DNA of 64,000 bases, from the NCBI GenBank assembly GCA_001179505.1, contig CDMY01000305.1, positions 116,434 through 180,433 of the forward strand. The letters run 5' to 3'. The notes below the pieces were generated by a model that ran no database searches, had not been told where the DNA came from, and worked only from the letters and a program-made list of their open reading frames with translations. Made by a program: the position numbers and the translations under genes. Positions 33,183-49,483 of the stretch are shown here, in pieces (positions within the stretch are counted from its first letter, which is position 1; every line of letters begins with the position of its first letter). Origin of the DNA: Vitrella brassicaformis. Taxonomy: Eukaryota; Sar; Vitrellaceae.

Positions 33183-36100
33183 NNNNNNNNNNNNNNNNNN
33201 NNNNNNNNNNNNNNNNNNNNNNNNNNNNNNNNNNNNNNNNNNNNNNNNNNNNNNNNNNNNNNNNNNNNNNNNNNNNNNNNNNNNNNNNNNNNNNNNNNNN
33301 NNNNNNNNNNNNNNNNNNNNNNNNNNNNNNNNNNNNNNNNNNNNNNNNNNNNNNNNNNNNNNNNNNNNNNNNNNNNNNNNNNNNNNNNNNNNNNNNNNNN
33401 NNNNNNNNNNNNNNNNNNNNNNNNNNNNNNNNNNNNNNNNNNNNNNNNNNNNNNNNNNNNNNNNNNNNNNNNNNNNNNNNNNCGGCTGCACACCCCCGCC
33501 CCCACGCCCTCCCCCCCCCCCTTTGTTTTTGCCTCCCCTCCCACCTCCCCTTTGCCGCCTTATTGCAACACCCCCTTCCCTCCCCGCCCTACTAGCCCCC
33601 ACCGCGCCACGACCAGCACCGCCACCAACTCCCCCGACCCCGACGCCCCGCTCATCCCGCTGCAGTCTCTCTGCCAGATGCCGATCGGTGTGCTCACGCC
33701 AGTCCGCCGCACTGACCTCCTTGCCGCACTCAGTGCATTTGAGGGAGGACCCAGACGCCGCGGCGCCAGCACTCCCGCCATGTCCGTGAGACGTATCATC
33801 GTCTTCCTGGTCAAGGTCGATCTCGATGCGGCTCTGGTCTGCCGCTGCTGCTGCTGCTGCTGCTGCCGCTGGGATGGGCGCGGCGGTGCGCATCTTCTTG
33901 CTGGCGAAGGAGGCGGAGGCGCTCTCCGCGGCAGCCTCACTCTTTCTGGCCTCGGGCTCGGCAGGGCGTTTGGGAGCACGCTGCTGCTTCTGTAAGTTGG
34001 ATGAGTGGTGGTCTTTGGCCGGTGCCGGTGCTGCTGCTGCCGTCGCTGCGGCAGGTTTGAAGTAGGACGTGATGGATGCGGTCTGGGAGTCGATGTCCTC
34101 AAAGTCTGTATATATCACAAATGGACAAGGGAGGCGGTGGCAACAGTGACTGACACTAATGGATGGATGTGTATCGAGGGCTCACCCTGTGCGCCCATGC
34201 CGATTCTGCTGCACGGGAGCAGCTCGTCCTCGGGCAGCTTGCGCAGCAGCGCCAGGCCGGCAGCCACCAATTCGTCCTTCGACAACAGACCATGAGGATC
34301 CTTGCCTGCACCAACAAACGGACAGACAAACACACCACATACGAGCAACAAACAAAAGGGCCTGTTGATGCATACCTCTTGGCATCGGCCCCGACCGCGA
34401 GCGCGCCGCACCGGAGAGGCCGCGGTGCTGCGCCATGAGGGTCTTGGCACGCCGCCTGTGCGCCTCCGTGTCGGCCTGCATCCGATCACACACCTCCTCC
34501 GCCAACACACCCAGCCACCGCTCCAGCTGCACTCACAGACAGGCCACACAGCACACACAGAGGGATCACCCTGCCTGCCGGCCTGCCTGCCTGCCTGCGT
34601 GTTTGTGTTTGTCTGTGGACACTCGCTTACGTCTTCCATCTTCCTCACGGGCCGGAAGCTCTTGAAGGCGAGGAGGCTTTTGGGCTTCAGGTTGGGACTG
34701 ACCTGCTCGTCGTCCATCCCCCGACACACGCGCCACAGCCAGGTGCCCGTCCCGTCGTTGAAGGTGCGCTTCAGCTCCTCCAGGCTGTGGGCCTGCAGGT
34801 CTTTTGCCGTCGTGGCGTCGGGAAAGACGCGAGAGACGGCCTCGCCCAGTTTGCCGCCCAGGCCTCGGACATCGCGCAGAGGGAGATGACCCATCATGTC
34901 GTCGATACTGCTCGTCGGCACCAATGTCTGCGGACAGGCAGCGAGGGAGGGGGAGGGAGGGGTCAGGGAGAATTGTGGGCAACCCATTCGTCGGTACCTG
35001 TCGGTTGGGTTTGTGTTTGGCGCTAGCCTGCTTGGACAGCATCTTATTGTGAGATATCCCTGACACACGCCACAAACAAATAAAGACACACACGTCCCCC
35101 TGGCGGCGTGCACGGGCAGTATATATACGCAGCTTTCCTGCATACCAGCTGAGACGGTGAATTGCGTCTCGTCAAGGACGGCCTTGCGCAGCCGTGCAAT
35201 GAGCACCGCCCCCACAACGAGTGACGCCTCGGGGCTGTCGAGCGACACCTTATCCACATCTAACACGCTACCATCTACCTGCACAGCGCCACACCACACA
35301 CACCAGACACACCAACCAGACAGACAATACGCCCAACATCTGGAGTGAGTGAGTGCCTCACGTACCGCCAGGAGGGTGGAGTCCCTGGTCCCCTCTGCGT
35401 CCACCAACTCGGCCAGTGACGGCCCTCCGCCACCCACCACACGCTTCAGCTCAGCCTGCACCTGCTGCGTCAGGTCCAAGTACGCCTCGTCAATCGAAGC
35501 ACGCTCCACCTGCCACAGCGAGCACAAGCCGGCACGGCACGGCACGGCACGGCACACAAAAGGTAGGTCTTGATGTCTGCCTTTGCAGGGGTATGTCAAT
35601 GTCTGCTGTGCACCTTCGGGCAGTGTCGTGAGAAAATGGCCATGATTTCTGCCGATGCGGTGCGATAGCGGTCCAGCGACACCTTCTCCCTCTGCCGGTC
35701 GTGGCGGTCCGCGGGGTCGTCGCTACCGGGGTGCCTGCGTCAACACACAGAGCACACACACCACACACACACACACAGTGCGATGGCCCCATCAATCCAT
35801 CCATCCATCCATCCATCCGTCCGTCTACCGTCCCCCCGCCCACCGTCCATCTGAGCTGATGGTCTCGACGTGCACCAGCACCAGGTCAGGGCACTTGCCC
35901 TTGGCTACGGCCGTGCGGTCGCCTCGCCTGACGCCAGCTGCCCGCGCTGGATAGTTGACCGCTATGAGTCCATCCCACTGCTGAACCGCTAGAGGCACGT
36001 CGCGAGCAATGTTGAGACGCCGATGCTCCACTTGGCAGTAAAAGGCGTCCAGATCCTGGTGCAAAAGAAAAACAAGGCAGGACTTCACCACTGGTTAGTT

Positions 36101-36186
36101 CATCTCACAGATATGCTCACGAGGTGTGCGACGACTCGGTTCAGCGAGCGGCCTCCGGCCTGCCGCCCTCCAGCTGGCTGGCTCAT
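33110..36186 (-). CDS. POLH: DNA polymerase eta-like Y-family polymerase with UBZ finger (C terminus interrupted by gap)
   Basis: Translesion polymerase. Exons: complement(join(33110..34105 with gap, 34186..34305, 34376..34526, 34631..34927, 34998..35059, 35146..35278, 35366..35509, 35614..35734, 35844..36055, 36121..36186)). The first exon (MSQPAGGRQAGGRSLNRVVAHL) joins DLDAFYCQVEHRRLN, giving metal-binding D23/D25. The second catalytic block is VERASIDEAYLDL (D140, E141). Then come VGAVLIARLRKAV, ISHNKMLSKQASAKHKPN, the helix-hairpin-helix region DVRGLGGKLGEAV and a little-finger region. A PIP-like sequence (TASITSYF) lies near 445. The ubiquitin-binding finger CTECGKEVSAADW...H-x3-H lies near 559-578, of the UBZ3 kind found in Pol eta. 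The tail is Gly-rich and enters a 300-N gap. If the flanks overlap as I suspect, it ends VQPSIMSFATVRR at 33110. Confidence 0.88.
33183..33482. other. Assembly gap (300 N) at a poly-C/poly-G tract
   Basis: Exactly 300 N follow a run of about 35 C. The words flanking the run are the same on both sides: cggctgcacaccccc before the gap and again right after it (33483 on). This suggests both contig ends carry the same locus and the gap may have little or no real length. It falls in the Gly-rich C terminus of polymerase eta. Confidence 0.9.
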
Positions 36187-36544
36187 GCCTCGAAGGACCT
36201 CAGGACGGGCCTCCTCCCGGACAAGCTGTCGAGCTCAGAAACTGAGACCCATCAAAACCATCAGTAGGAGTCAAATCGCACCTGCTGCCGCACCACTGAT
36301 GCTATTCACACTCACAGCAAGGCCGCATCTCGCAAGGTTCACCTCATCCCATCTGCGAGCTTAAAGCTTGGATCGTTTCTCCTGTTTCCAGCTCTCTGGC
36401 CTGCGAAGGCCATTCGTGTGAACCCGCTTGAGCACTGGAGTAGTCCCCAATCGCTTATCATCCCTTTCATCTTGCGAGGTAGCGGCAGGTGTTGCGTGCG
36501 GACGCTTGGAGGAGGGCGGCGGCGTGAGGAGGGTACCGAGGGCG
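36187..36544. promoter_or_regulatory. Divergent promoter region between POLH and the R3HCC1-like gene
   Basis: 358 bp between opposite start codons. The plus-strand frame stays open upstream of 36545 back to 36428 but has a less convincing start. No recognised motif. Confidence 0.4.
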
Positions 36545-39500
36545 ATGAGCGCCGTGGACAAAGTCAGCACTGCGCAAGAAGTACGACTGAGGGCGGCCAA
36601 ATCGTCCAGAAGACATCACAAGCAGCAGGAAAAGGCACGACTCGTCTATCGGGCCAAGGACAAGCCGACTGAGGCTGTCCAGGCATCCACTGTTTGCGAC
36701 TCACCCCAGTCCGCTCACAGCAAGACGCCTCCCACCACTCCTGACAGCAGTGATGGCGGCCGGGAGCCAGGTCCTGCGGTGGTGAACGGCGTGGGCGCCG
36801 ACGACGCGACGACAGCCACAGCCACAGCCAAGAAGAAGACGGGAGGGCGGCGGCACAAGCAGCCCAAGCCTATAGCCGTCACTCTGCGCCTGTCGGGCAC
36901 TCCCAGACCCAAGGACAGGGAACAGGAGGACGTTACTCCCGCTCAGCACAGTCATCTGGCGGAGAGCGACGCCCACGTGTCAGAGAGCGACGCCAACCCA
37001 TCGGCTACGGCTGCTGCGTGGGGCGGCATCACTGACGCAGTGGGCAGCTTCATCTCGGGCACGTTTGGCGGACTTTTTGCGCACAAGGGGCAGGACGACC
37101 ACACCGATATGGCGACCAACCAAGGTGCTGATGCCCAGCCGCATCACCAGCAAGGGCAGCAGGAGCCGGGCATGCAGAAGTCTAGTTCTGGCGTGCGGGA
37201 GAGGGAGAGGGGGAGGGGTGAGAGGGCCAAGCCCGAGAGCGGGGAGAGCTCTACCAACGAGGCAGCCGCCAAGACCACCCGTCCCCCCAAGGTCAAGCGG
37301 GCCACCATATCCCTCGTCGGCAAGGGCAAGCCCACCCCACCGCCCGACAACAACACACCATCATCCAAGGGTGCTGACAAGCCCGCTGTCCTTCAGAACG
37401 GCACTGCTCCCGCTCTCAAGAAGTCGCAGCAGCGGCTGTGTGACGAAGTGGCAGCCGAGACCCAAGCGAAGGAGTCCAGTAGGGTCAACGGGGAGCACAG
37501 CACCTTGGGCGAGAGTGGAGCCAAGGAGGCCAAGTCGGATGGGGGGCCTTCTCGCACCGACGACGACCCCCCGCCGCAGCCATCCCCATCGCAATCGCAG
37601 CCCCCAGCAGGAGACGAGTCGCGTGTGAGGTCGTCGCCGAAGCGCCCCCCCGGCCCCGCTGGCCTGTTGCGTGCCGCCGTGTCGACGCTTAAGGAGCCTC
37701 CAGCCGCCCGTGAGAGGCCGCACATGTCTGCTTCAGCTGCTGGTGCGAAGGGTGTGACGTCCCAGCCGTTTGCTGCCCCTGAGACGACGACCCCTGTGAC
37801 CCTCCCCCCCGCCCCCTTCCTCGCCCCAGAGGTGTCAGTGGCAGACCCGGCCAAGCCCGCCACTTCCGCGTCAGGCAAAGACTCGCCGACCAATGCTGGT
37901 GCTGGTGGTCGCAAGACGCGTCCGGCGGGGGTGTATGTGCCGCCCCACGTGCGTCGAGAGAGGGAGCGGGCCAGGGAGAGGGAGCTGGAGAGGGAGAGGG
38001 AGTTGGAGAGAGAGAGGGAGTTGGAGCTGGAGCTGGAGAGGGAGCGGGAGAGAGAGAGGCAGTGCGCGAATGACTTGGGTGGTCGCTGTGGCGAGGACAG
38101 CGCCGCAGATGCCGATGGTGGTAGTAGGGATGGGGGCGATGAGAGGCCGAGCAGCGCTCTGCCGCACAGCAAGTCCGCCAATGCGTCGCCCGAGAGACCG
38201 CTCAAGGGCATGCAAGGTGAGGCGAAGCGCAACACACACAATGCCACTGGACTTATGTGTCGTCTGTGGATGGATGGATGTGTCAGGCGGTGGTTCGAGT
38301 AGTGGTGAGGGGTCGCCGTCGTCTTGTCGCCGGGCTGAGGGGGCATCGCACTCGCACAGACGAAGGCGGGGCAAACTCAGGGTAACAGACAGACAGACAG
38401 ACAGACAGACAAGAGCCCACACTGGAGACCCATTTCCCTCTTCTGTGTGTGTGTGTGTGGTGTCTGTGTGATTGGATGGATGCAGGCGTATTCTGACGGT
38501 TCTGACGTGAGCGACGGTGGTCGGTCCTCCAAGGACGCAGAGAACGGCGATGATCTGCACTGGCCCTTCAGATGCGCCAGACAGATACGGGTGCGGACGG
38601 ACGGACGACCGGACGACACAACACACACACACGTGTCACATCAACTGGCTTCTCAATCAATGCGTGTGTGTGCGTGTGTGTGCAGGATAGTCGTGACATA
38701 GATATGGAGCGGCTGGCTCGCAAGTTCGAACCTGTCGACTTCGGCGTGCCGCAGCACCAGATACTCGAGATAGCGGTGCGTCCGCCAACTCTCACGGATG
38801 CCGTCAACACACAGCCATCTGTGTGTGCTGTGTGCTGTGTGCTGTGTGTGTGGCCCACAGCCGTTGGAGCCGGGAGTGTTGCGCAGTCAGATTGTGTCAG
38901 CGTTGACGAGCAACCTGGGCATCCGTATATCTGACTACACCTTCAACCTAGCAGACGACACACACGCACTCGTAAGCAAGCTGACAACCAAACACACACG
39001 CACACACACGCACACACACGCACACACACGTTTGCCTGTTGCCTATGGGGGGACGGTGCATATTGATTGCATGGGTGTGTGTCGCTGGATTTGGATGGAT
39101 GAATGCAGGTAGCATTTCGTACGTTGGGTGACTGCCAGAAGGTCCTGGACAAGTGGTCGCATCCCGAGTGGAACGTCACGCCACTCACACAAGCCAGCAA
39201 CGTATCCAAAGCAAAGTAAGACAGGGTCACACAACGAACACACAAGGTGAGGATTGCAGAATGATTCATGCTGTCTTGTGTCGCGGCCATGGTCAGGTAC
39301 AACGAGTTGCGCCCGCAGCCGCGCCCCGAGACCACTCTCACAGTGGCACGGCGGCTCATCACCAGCCACCTCAACGCATCCATGTACGCCAGAACCAACC
39401 TCTGTGCAGTGCATCTCACACCCACCCCACACACTAACCCATACACTTGTCTCCCTGCCTGCCCGCCTGCCTGCCTGTGTGTGTTGGTGAAGGCGCAAGG

Positions 39501-39720
39501 AGCATCTGGAGGAGGAGAAGGCCTTCCGCGAGCGCACACGACAGGAGAAACACAAGGACAAACAGCCCAAGGTGAGTCTGCCCACAGAGGCCGACCACAA
39601 CACAACACAACACAACAATCTGTGTCGTGTTGTGTTGTGTTGTGTGGCTTGTGTCAGAAGGCGATTCGTGACGCCTGGAGCAGCGGGTCGGAGAGCGGCG
39701 ACAACGACACGGCCGACTGA
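36545..39720 (+). CDS. R3HCC1-like RNA-associated protein with PPHVR motif
   Basis: My model is join(36545..38216, 38287..38381, 38486..38590, 38686..38775, 38861..38971, 39109..39215, 39297..39383, 39493..39571, 39658..39720), 802 aa. The first 550 residues are disordered (P, S, K, E rich), with GVYVPPHVRRERERARERE beginning a long Arg/Glu helix. The C-terminal part (about 625-780) reads like the R3HCC1/R3HCC1L C-terminal region: FEPVDFGVPQHQILEIA, then YTFNLADDTHALVAFRTLGD, then QPRPETTLTVARRLITSHL. In animals those proteins are linked to the exon-junction complex. The DTHAL-x-x-F and VARR signatures drive the call; a dedicated profile search would settle it. It ends in an acidic tail (SGSESGDNDTAD). 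No R3H domain itself is visible. Confidence 0.62.
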
Positions 39721-40222
39721 CTGACTGACTCTCTTCCACCCACTCAGCCCCCCTGCCTCCCTGGACGACGTGTGTGTGTATTCATGACGCGAGCTGGTCA
39801 CCGGGCCGTCCATCTCTGTCTGTGTGTGTGTCTATCTCTACCTAACTCTCATATGACGAATTGGCGACCGGGGGTGGATGTCTCGATGGATGTGTGATTT
39901 GTGGGCGGGTGAGGTGGACTGACTGACTGATTGAGACGATGGACTGATTGAGTTGCCGACAGACACTGCGTGCCTGAGAGATGACAGCGAACGGACACAC
40001 CGAAACCTTCCATCCATCGCGACCGTACCACAACACTTCACCCTTCTCTGTGTCCGTCCGAAAAGCATCTGTGTGGTATGGATAATTCGTGAGCGCACTG
40101 GCTGGCCCAGAAATCACTCAAAAGGAACCGCAGGCAGACGGCCCCAACCCATGGTAGGTATGTCCCCGTCCCTTAATCATGGTGTCGGCACAAAGAAAAG
40201 TAGATGGATGGATGGATGGTGC
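39721..40222. other. Convergent intergenic region
   Basis: 3' flanks of the R3HCC1-like gene (+) and the nicotinamidase-like gene (-). It has short GACT runs (39717-39730), TGTG runs and a GATG run (40204-40220). No gene. Confidence 0.5.
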
Positions 40223-41307
40223 TCACTTCCGGCTGGCTGCGGTGTGCGGCTTGGTCGCCTTGCCCTTCGCCCATGAGGCCCGCCGCTGCACCGCAGTGCT
40301 GGACAGGAGGGTCACACCGGCCTCCTTCAAGTTGTTCCGCATGACGTCCATGGTGTCCTTGGCCACACCGGCCGTCGCGTCTTCAACCATGTATGTGTGG
40401 AAGCCGTAGTTGGCCGCGTCGACGGCTGTGCTGCCCACACAATAGTCCATCGCCAGTCCCTGCGCACAGCCACAACACAAATCATGAGAAAGACGCTTTC
40501 TTCCGCGCCGCCTCTCCCCCCCTCTCTCTCTCTGTCGCTCACTCAACTCACCATGACGTAGACGGAGCGTATGCCGCTCGCCTTCAGCTGCTCCAGCAGC
40601 CCGGTCGGCTCGGGCTCGAAGTTGGCAGTGGGTGGCGACGTACCGAACCCACTATAGGCGTCTGCTCTTTCCGCTGACCCTTGAGGATGATGTGGTCCGT
40701 CGGCTGCCGCTTCAGGTCGGGATGAAAAGCTGCACCCACCGAATGCGCTATGCAGTGGGGCGGCCAGAGCACCTGCCGGCCCATGTCGTCCGGGAGGTCG
40801 ACGAGTGTCACGCCGATGTCTTTGCTGGTCTTGCCCCTGTGTTGTGTGTAGAAGGAGACATGGTCGATGGGGTGAAAGTCGGCAGTGAGGAACACCTCGT
40901 CGAAGAATGGAAGGCTTCTGAGCGTGTTGATGGTGGGGATGATGTCCAGGGAGCCTTTGACCTACATGGCATATGCATGCACCACAGTGGCCGCAAAGAA
41001 ACACAGACAGACGCAGATGCGCACCCACCATCAGCGAGCCGTCGGGTTCGCAGAAATCCTTCTGCAGATCCACAATTATGAGCGCCACCTTGCCGTTGCC
41101 CGTGTCCTCATCCATCCCCTCCAGCTCATCGACCTCGGCGAAGGCGGCGGCCTCCTCCGGCCGGAAGCCGAAGCCGCACGTGTCGGAGGAGCCCTCACAC
41201 CCCTCGTCGGCATCAGAGACCAGGGGAATGTCCGATGCAAACAGAGGAGGCACCAGAGGAAGCACCAGCAGCGCGAAAGCAACATGGCGGAGAACGGGGA
41301 GAGCCAT
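40223..41307 (-). CDS. Nicotinamidase-like isochorismatase-fold hydrolase, secreted; one-base frameshift
   Basis: Nicotinamide to nicotinic acid in NAD salvage. The exons are complement(join(40223..40459, 40552..40961, 41029..41307)). The catalytic triad is visible: Asp in LIIVDLQKDFCEPDGS (about D80), Lys in HIILKG (about K187) and Cys in GLAMDYCVGSTA (about C237). The metal-site block TADFHPIDHVSFYTQH is intact. After LKGQRKEQ the frame shifts: the conserved next words DAYSGFGTS are in another frame. A single missing base at about 40660-40664 (the minus strand reads CAGAC where CAGGAC is expected) restores KG-x5-D-x-YS with the same spacing as bacterial PncA. This is either an assembly error or a real lesion. 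The N terminus is a signal peptide (VAFALLVLPLVPPLFASD), unusual for this family. Confidence 0.85.
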
Positions 41308-41486
41308 TTTGCTGCCCTGCTTTCCGACGGATTTTGGTGGTCCCTGCGCCTGCGCCAAGCAACGACGTGCTTTCCTGCCTTCCTACCCCTCGTGTAAATC
41401 GACGGTGCGAGCTTGGCCAGAACTGTCGATTGACACCGTCTTTGCCGGGAAAGAGGAGGTGGAGCGTGTCGCGTTTTCATTCGCTG
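41308..41486. promoter_or_regulatory. Divergent promoter region between nicotinamidase and MetRS
   Basis: 179 bp between opposite start codons, the second-shortest divergent spacing in the window. No TATA box was noticed. Confidence 0.45.
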
Positions 41487-46556
<5,070 letters not shown>

Positions 46557-46888
46557 AGGAAGGACATCGTGTGTGTGTCTTTTGGTCAAGCGATTCGCAT
46601 GCCTGTTGGTTGTTTGGTTCGTTCATGCCATGCGTTCCCATCGGTTTATATACGTAAGTGCAGAGATCCATCCATCCATGTGGCTGACGTGTGGCTGACG
46701 TGGGCACGTCATGCCTTGTTGGTTCGTGCGCGGGTGTCACGTGATGATGGATGGATGCAGTTTTCCCGCCTAGCCTGCCTGTGCCGTCAAGGCACTGACT
46801 CAGTGAAGGGTCTGGGGTCAAAGGGTTTGACGATTTCACAGAACCCTGAGATGCTTTTGTGTTTTCCTCTTTGATTGATGAGCGTGGG
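46557..46888. promoter_or_regulatory. Upstream region of the AP2 gene
   Basis: 332 bp between the MetRS stop and the AP2 start, same strand. It contains GGTCAAAGGGTT at 46816-46827, shared in inverse orientation with 4039-4050. It is embedded in a small inverted repeat, GTCAAA-GGG-TTTGAC (46817-46831), about 60 bp before the start codon. Also GCTGACGTG repeated at 46683-46701. Confidence 0.45.
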
Positions 46889-49071
46889 ATGATGAATGGC
46901 ACGACCGAGGACGCCTGCAACGGAGCTTCGGTGCCAGTGAAGAAGGAGAAGCAGCCGCAAGCCGCCCAGTCGCCGTCCCAGCGTCCAGCAGCCACAGGAG
47001 AGCAGTCCAAGGACACACAGCAAGGCGTGGACACGTCTTCCAACCAGAAGAACGGCGCCGGTCCCTCGGCAGCGGTGAGTAATGGCGCCTCGCAGCCCGG
47101 GGCGTCGTTCATGTCAGGTCTGGCGCAGCCGACCACCCACCAGTACCTCAGCATGATGCCCCCGCCGCCGCTCGCACCCCCCCTCCCATCCAACCTCTTC
47201 CCATCGGCCTATCTGGCAGCGAATGCGGCTGCTGCCGCGGCCGCTGCCGCTGCGGGTGGTGCTGGTGGGGGTGGGGAGGCGTCTCAGCGCAACTCGGTTG
47301 GGGAGGAGGCGATGAACGGCGGCGGGGGGGGCGAGGTGGCGCTGCCGGCGGTGTTCCGACCTAGGCTGTACATTCGCGATGCTGATAGCGGGGTGGAGGG
47401 GATTCAGTTTGACGAGAAGGAGCAGGCCTGGGTGAGTGAGCTTGTGCACAGTGCACAACACGACACAGCACATCACAACACGACACGAGCAAAGTCATCG
47501 TGTTTGTATGCATCTGTCTGTCATTCTCCCATCCGCCCACCCATCGCTCAGCGTGTGACGGTGCTGTTGGAGAACGGCGTGACTCAGTGCCACTACTTCC
47601 AGTGCAAGATGAACGGCGGCATCGAGGCGGCGCTCGAGCACGCCGCCTTCTGGAAGTACCAGCAGGAGATGGAGCGCAAGTACCAATTCCAGCAGCGGGG
47701 GGCCACCGGTGCTGGTGGTGGTGCGGGTGGTGGCGGTGGCGGCAGCAAGGCGCAGGAGAACGGAGATAGCGCCGCGGCTGCACCTGACAGTACTTGCAAG
47801 TAGGCTGACATCATGACGGCAACGAGTGGAGGAGGGAAATGTGCTCACTTTCTCTCTCTCTCTCTCTCTCTCTCTGTGCGTGTGTGTGTGGTTTCTTGGT
47901 TCAGGGATGTCTACTGGGGCGACGCGAACCAAGGTGGTTCACTCACACAGAGCCAGCCAGAAGGACACACCTCGGCCCACACAGCACAGCACACACAGTG
48001 TCGCCCGCCCCCTCCTTTCTATCTCCTCTCCTCGTGTGTTGTGTCTTGTGTGCTGTGTTGACTGATCAGCTGGCTGGCTGTTGGCCCATCCTGGTGCGGG
48101 CGGGCAACAGGCGGCAGTGACCACGGGCAGTTCGGCAAACAAGCAGACGGCCCACCTGGCGTTCCCCTTCCCCGAGCAGGATCCGGCCTACCCCTTCCTG
48201 CCGTCCATACCCATCCCACCACCACTCCTCGGCGGTGGCCCCGGTGGTGCTGCTGCTGGTGGTGACCGGGGCCGCCGCAAGCGCACCAAGCACCAGCGTG
48301 GCGACGGGCTGGACAGCGATGGGGGCGGGGGCGGGGAGTCGGGCCAGAAGAAGACCAGCAGTAGCGGTGGGAGGAAGAAGGTGTATAGCGATCAGTACCC
48401 TGACGGGCCGCCTGCTAATTGCGAGCCAAACAAGTGAGGGAGATGCAGGGAGGGAGGGAGGGAGGGAGGGAGGTCGCTGAGGCGTGTGTGTGCATGGCTT
48501 GGTGTCTTGTGTGTGCACTGCTGCAGGGGCATCCACTGGCGTCCTGACCGTTGCGGTGAGACAGACAGACAGACCACTGCCAACCAACCAGCAAGGACGC
48601 ACACCGATGGCTGGATGCGCTAAGTCACTCCCCAACATGTGTTTCCTCTCCTCTCCTCTCTCAGCGTGGGTAGTGTCGTTCTACGAGCCGCTGTCTGCGT
48701 CGGCCCCTGAGGGCACCAAGCCGGCCCGTCGCAAGCGTCTGTTCCCGGCTCGCTTCCCCACGACGGCCGAGCAGGCCCTCGCGGAGGCCAAGGCGTTCCA
48801 GCGGCAGCTCAATTCCGGCGCGTCCATGCCGCCCCCCCGCCGCAAGAGGGGCCGCACCAAGTCAAACAAGACGGGCAACAACACCCAGCACCAGGTCGAG
48901 ATGGGCGAGGAGGACATGTCGAGCGAGAATCTGGCCCACCACATGCTCATGAGCATGGCGGCCGTCAAGGAGGAGCAGGAGGTCGATCACCCGCTGCCGC
49001 ACGTGCACGTCCAGATACTGCAGCCCCAGCCCGCTGCACCACAGCCAGGTTCTGAGAAGATGCACGACTGA
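46889..49071 (+). CDS. AP2-domain transcription factor (ApiAP2 type)
   Basis: My model is join(46889..47431, 47552..47799, 47905..47933, 48118..48433, 48527..48555, 48665..49071), 523 aa. AP2 domain 1 is near residues 168-235: GIQFDEKEQAW, RVTVLLENGVTQCHYFQC, GGIEAALEHAAFWKYQQEME. AP2 domain 2 is near 379-445: KGIHWRPDRCAWVVSFYEP, then FPARFPTTAEQALAEAKAFQ. Both show the strand-strand-helix plan with the invariant Trp/Gly positions. Two 29-nt exons (47905-47933 and 48527-48555) have the same length and phase and each encode K-x-[VI]-x-W. Linkers are A, G and P rich; basic stretches (RRKRTKHQRGD, PPRRKRGRTKSNK) look like nuclear signals. Sumoylation-type motifs VKKEK and VKEEQ are present. It should bind DNA and regulate transcription; targets are unknown. 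Confidence 0.85.
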
Positions 49072-49449
49072 CTGACCGACCGAGTGACTTACCTTACTGA
49101 CGGCCGGACGGCCATGGGTGTACCGATAAGTGAGCTGAGTGAGCGGGTNNNNNNNNNNNNNNNNNNNNNNNNNNNNNNNNNNNNNNNNNNNNNNNNNNNN
49201 NNNNNNNNNNNNNNNNNNNNNNNNNNNNNNNNNNNNNNNNNNNNNNNNNNNNNNNNNNNNNNNNNNNNNNNNNNNNNNNNNNNNNNNNNNNNNNNNNNNN
49301 NNNNNNNNNNNNNNNNNNNNNNNNNNNNNNNNNNNNNNNNNNNNNNNNNNNNNNNNNNNNNNNNNNNNNNNNNNNNNNNNNNNNNNNNNNNNNNNNNNNN
49401 NNNNNNNNNNNNNNNNNNNNNNNNNNNNNNNNNNNNNNNNNNNNNNNNG

Positions 49450-49483
<34 letters not shown>

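Noticed and set aside
33102-34118. Long open frames running through the N gap
   Set aside because: The N stretch has no sequence, so continuity across it is artificial. Only the parts outside the gap were used for polymerase eta.
40644-40672. A 17-nt GT...AG micro-intron as the explanation for the nicotinamidase frame break
   Set aside because: It would delete the G-x5 stretch after the catalytic Lys. Adding one base instead keeps the exact family spacing, so a missing base is the simpler explanation.
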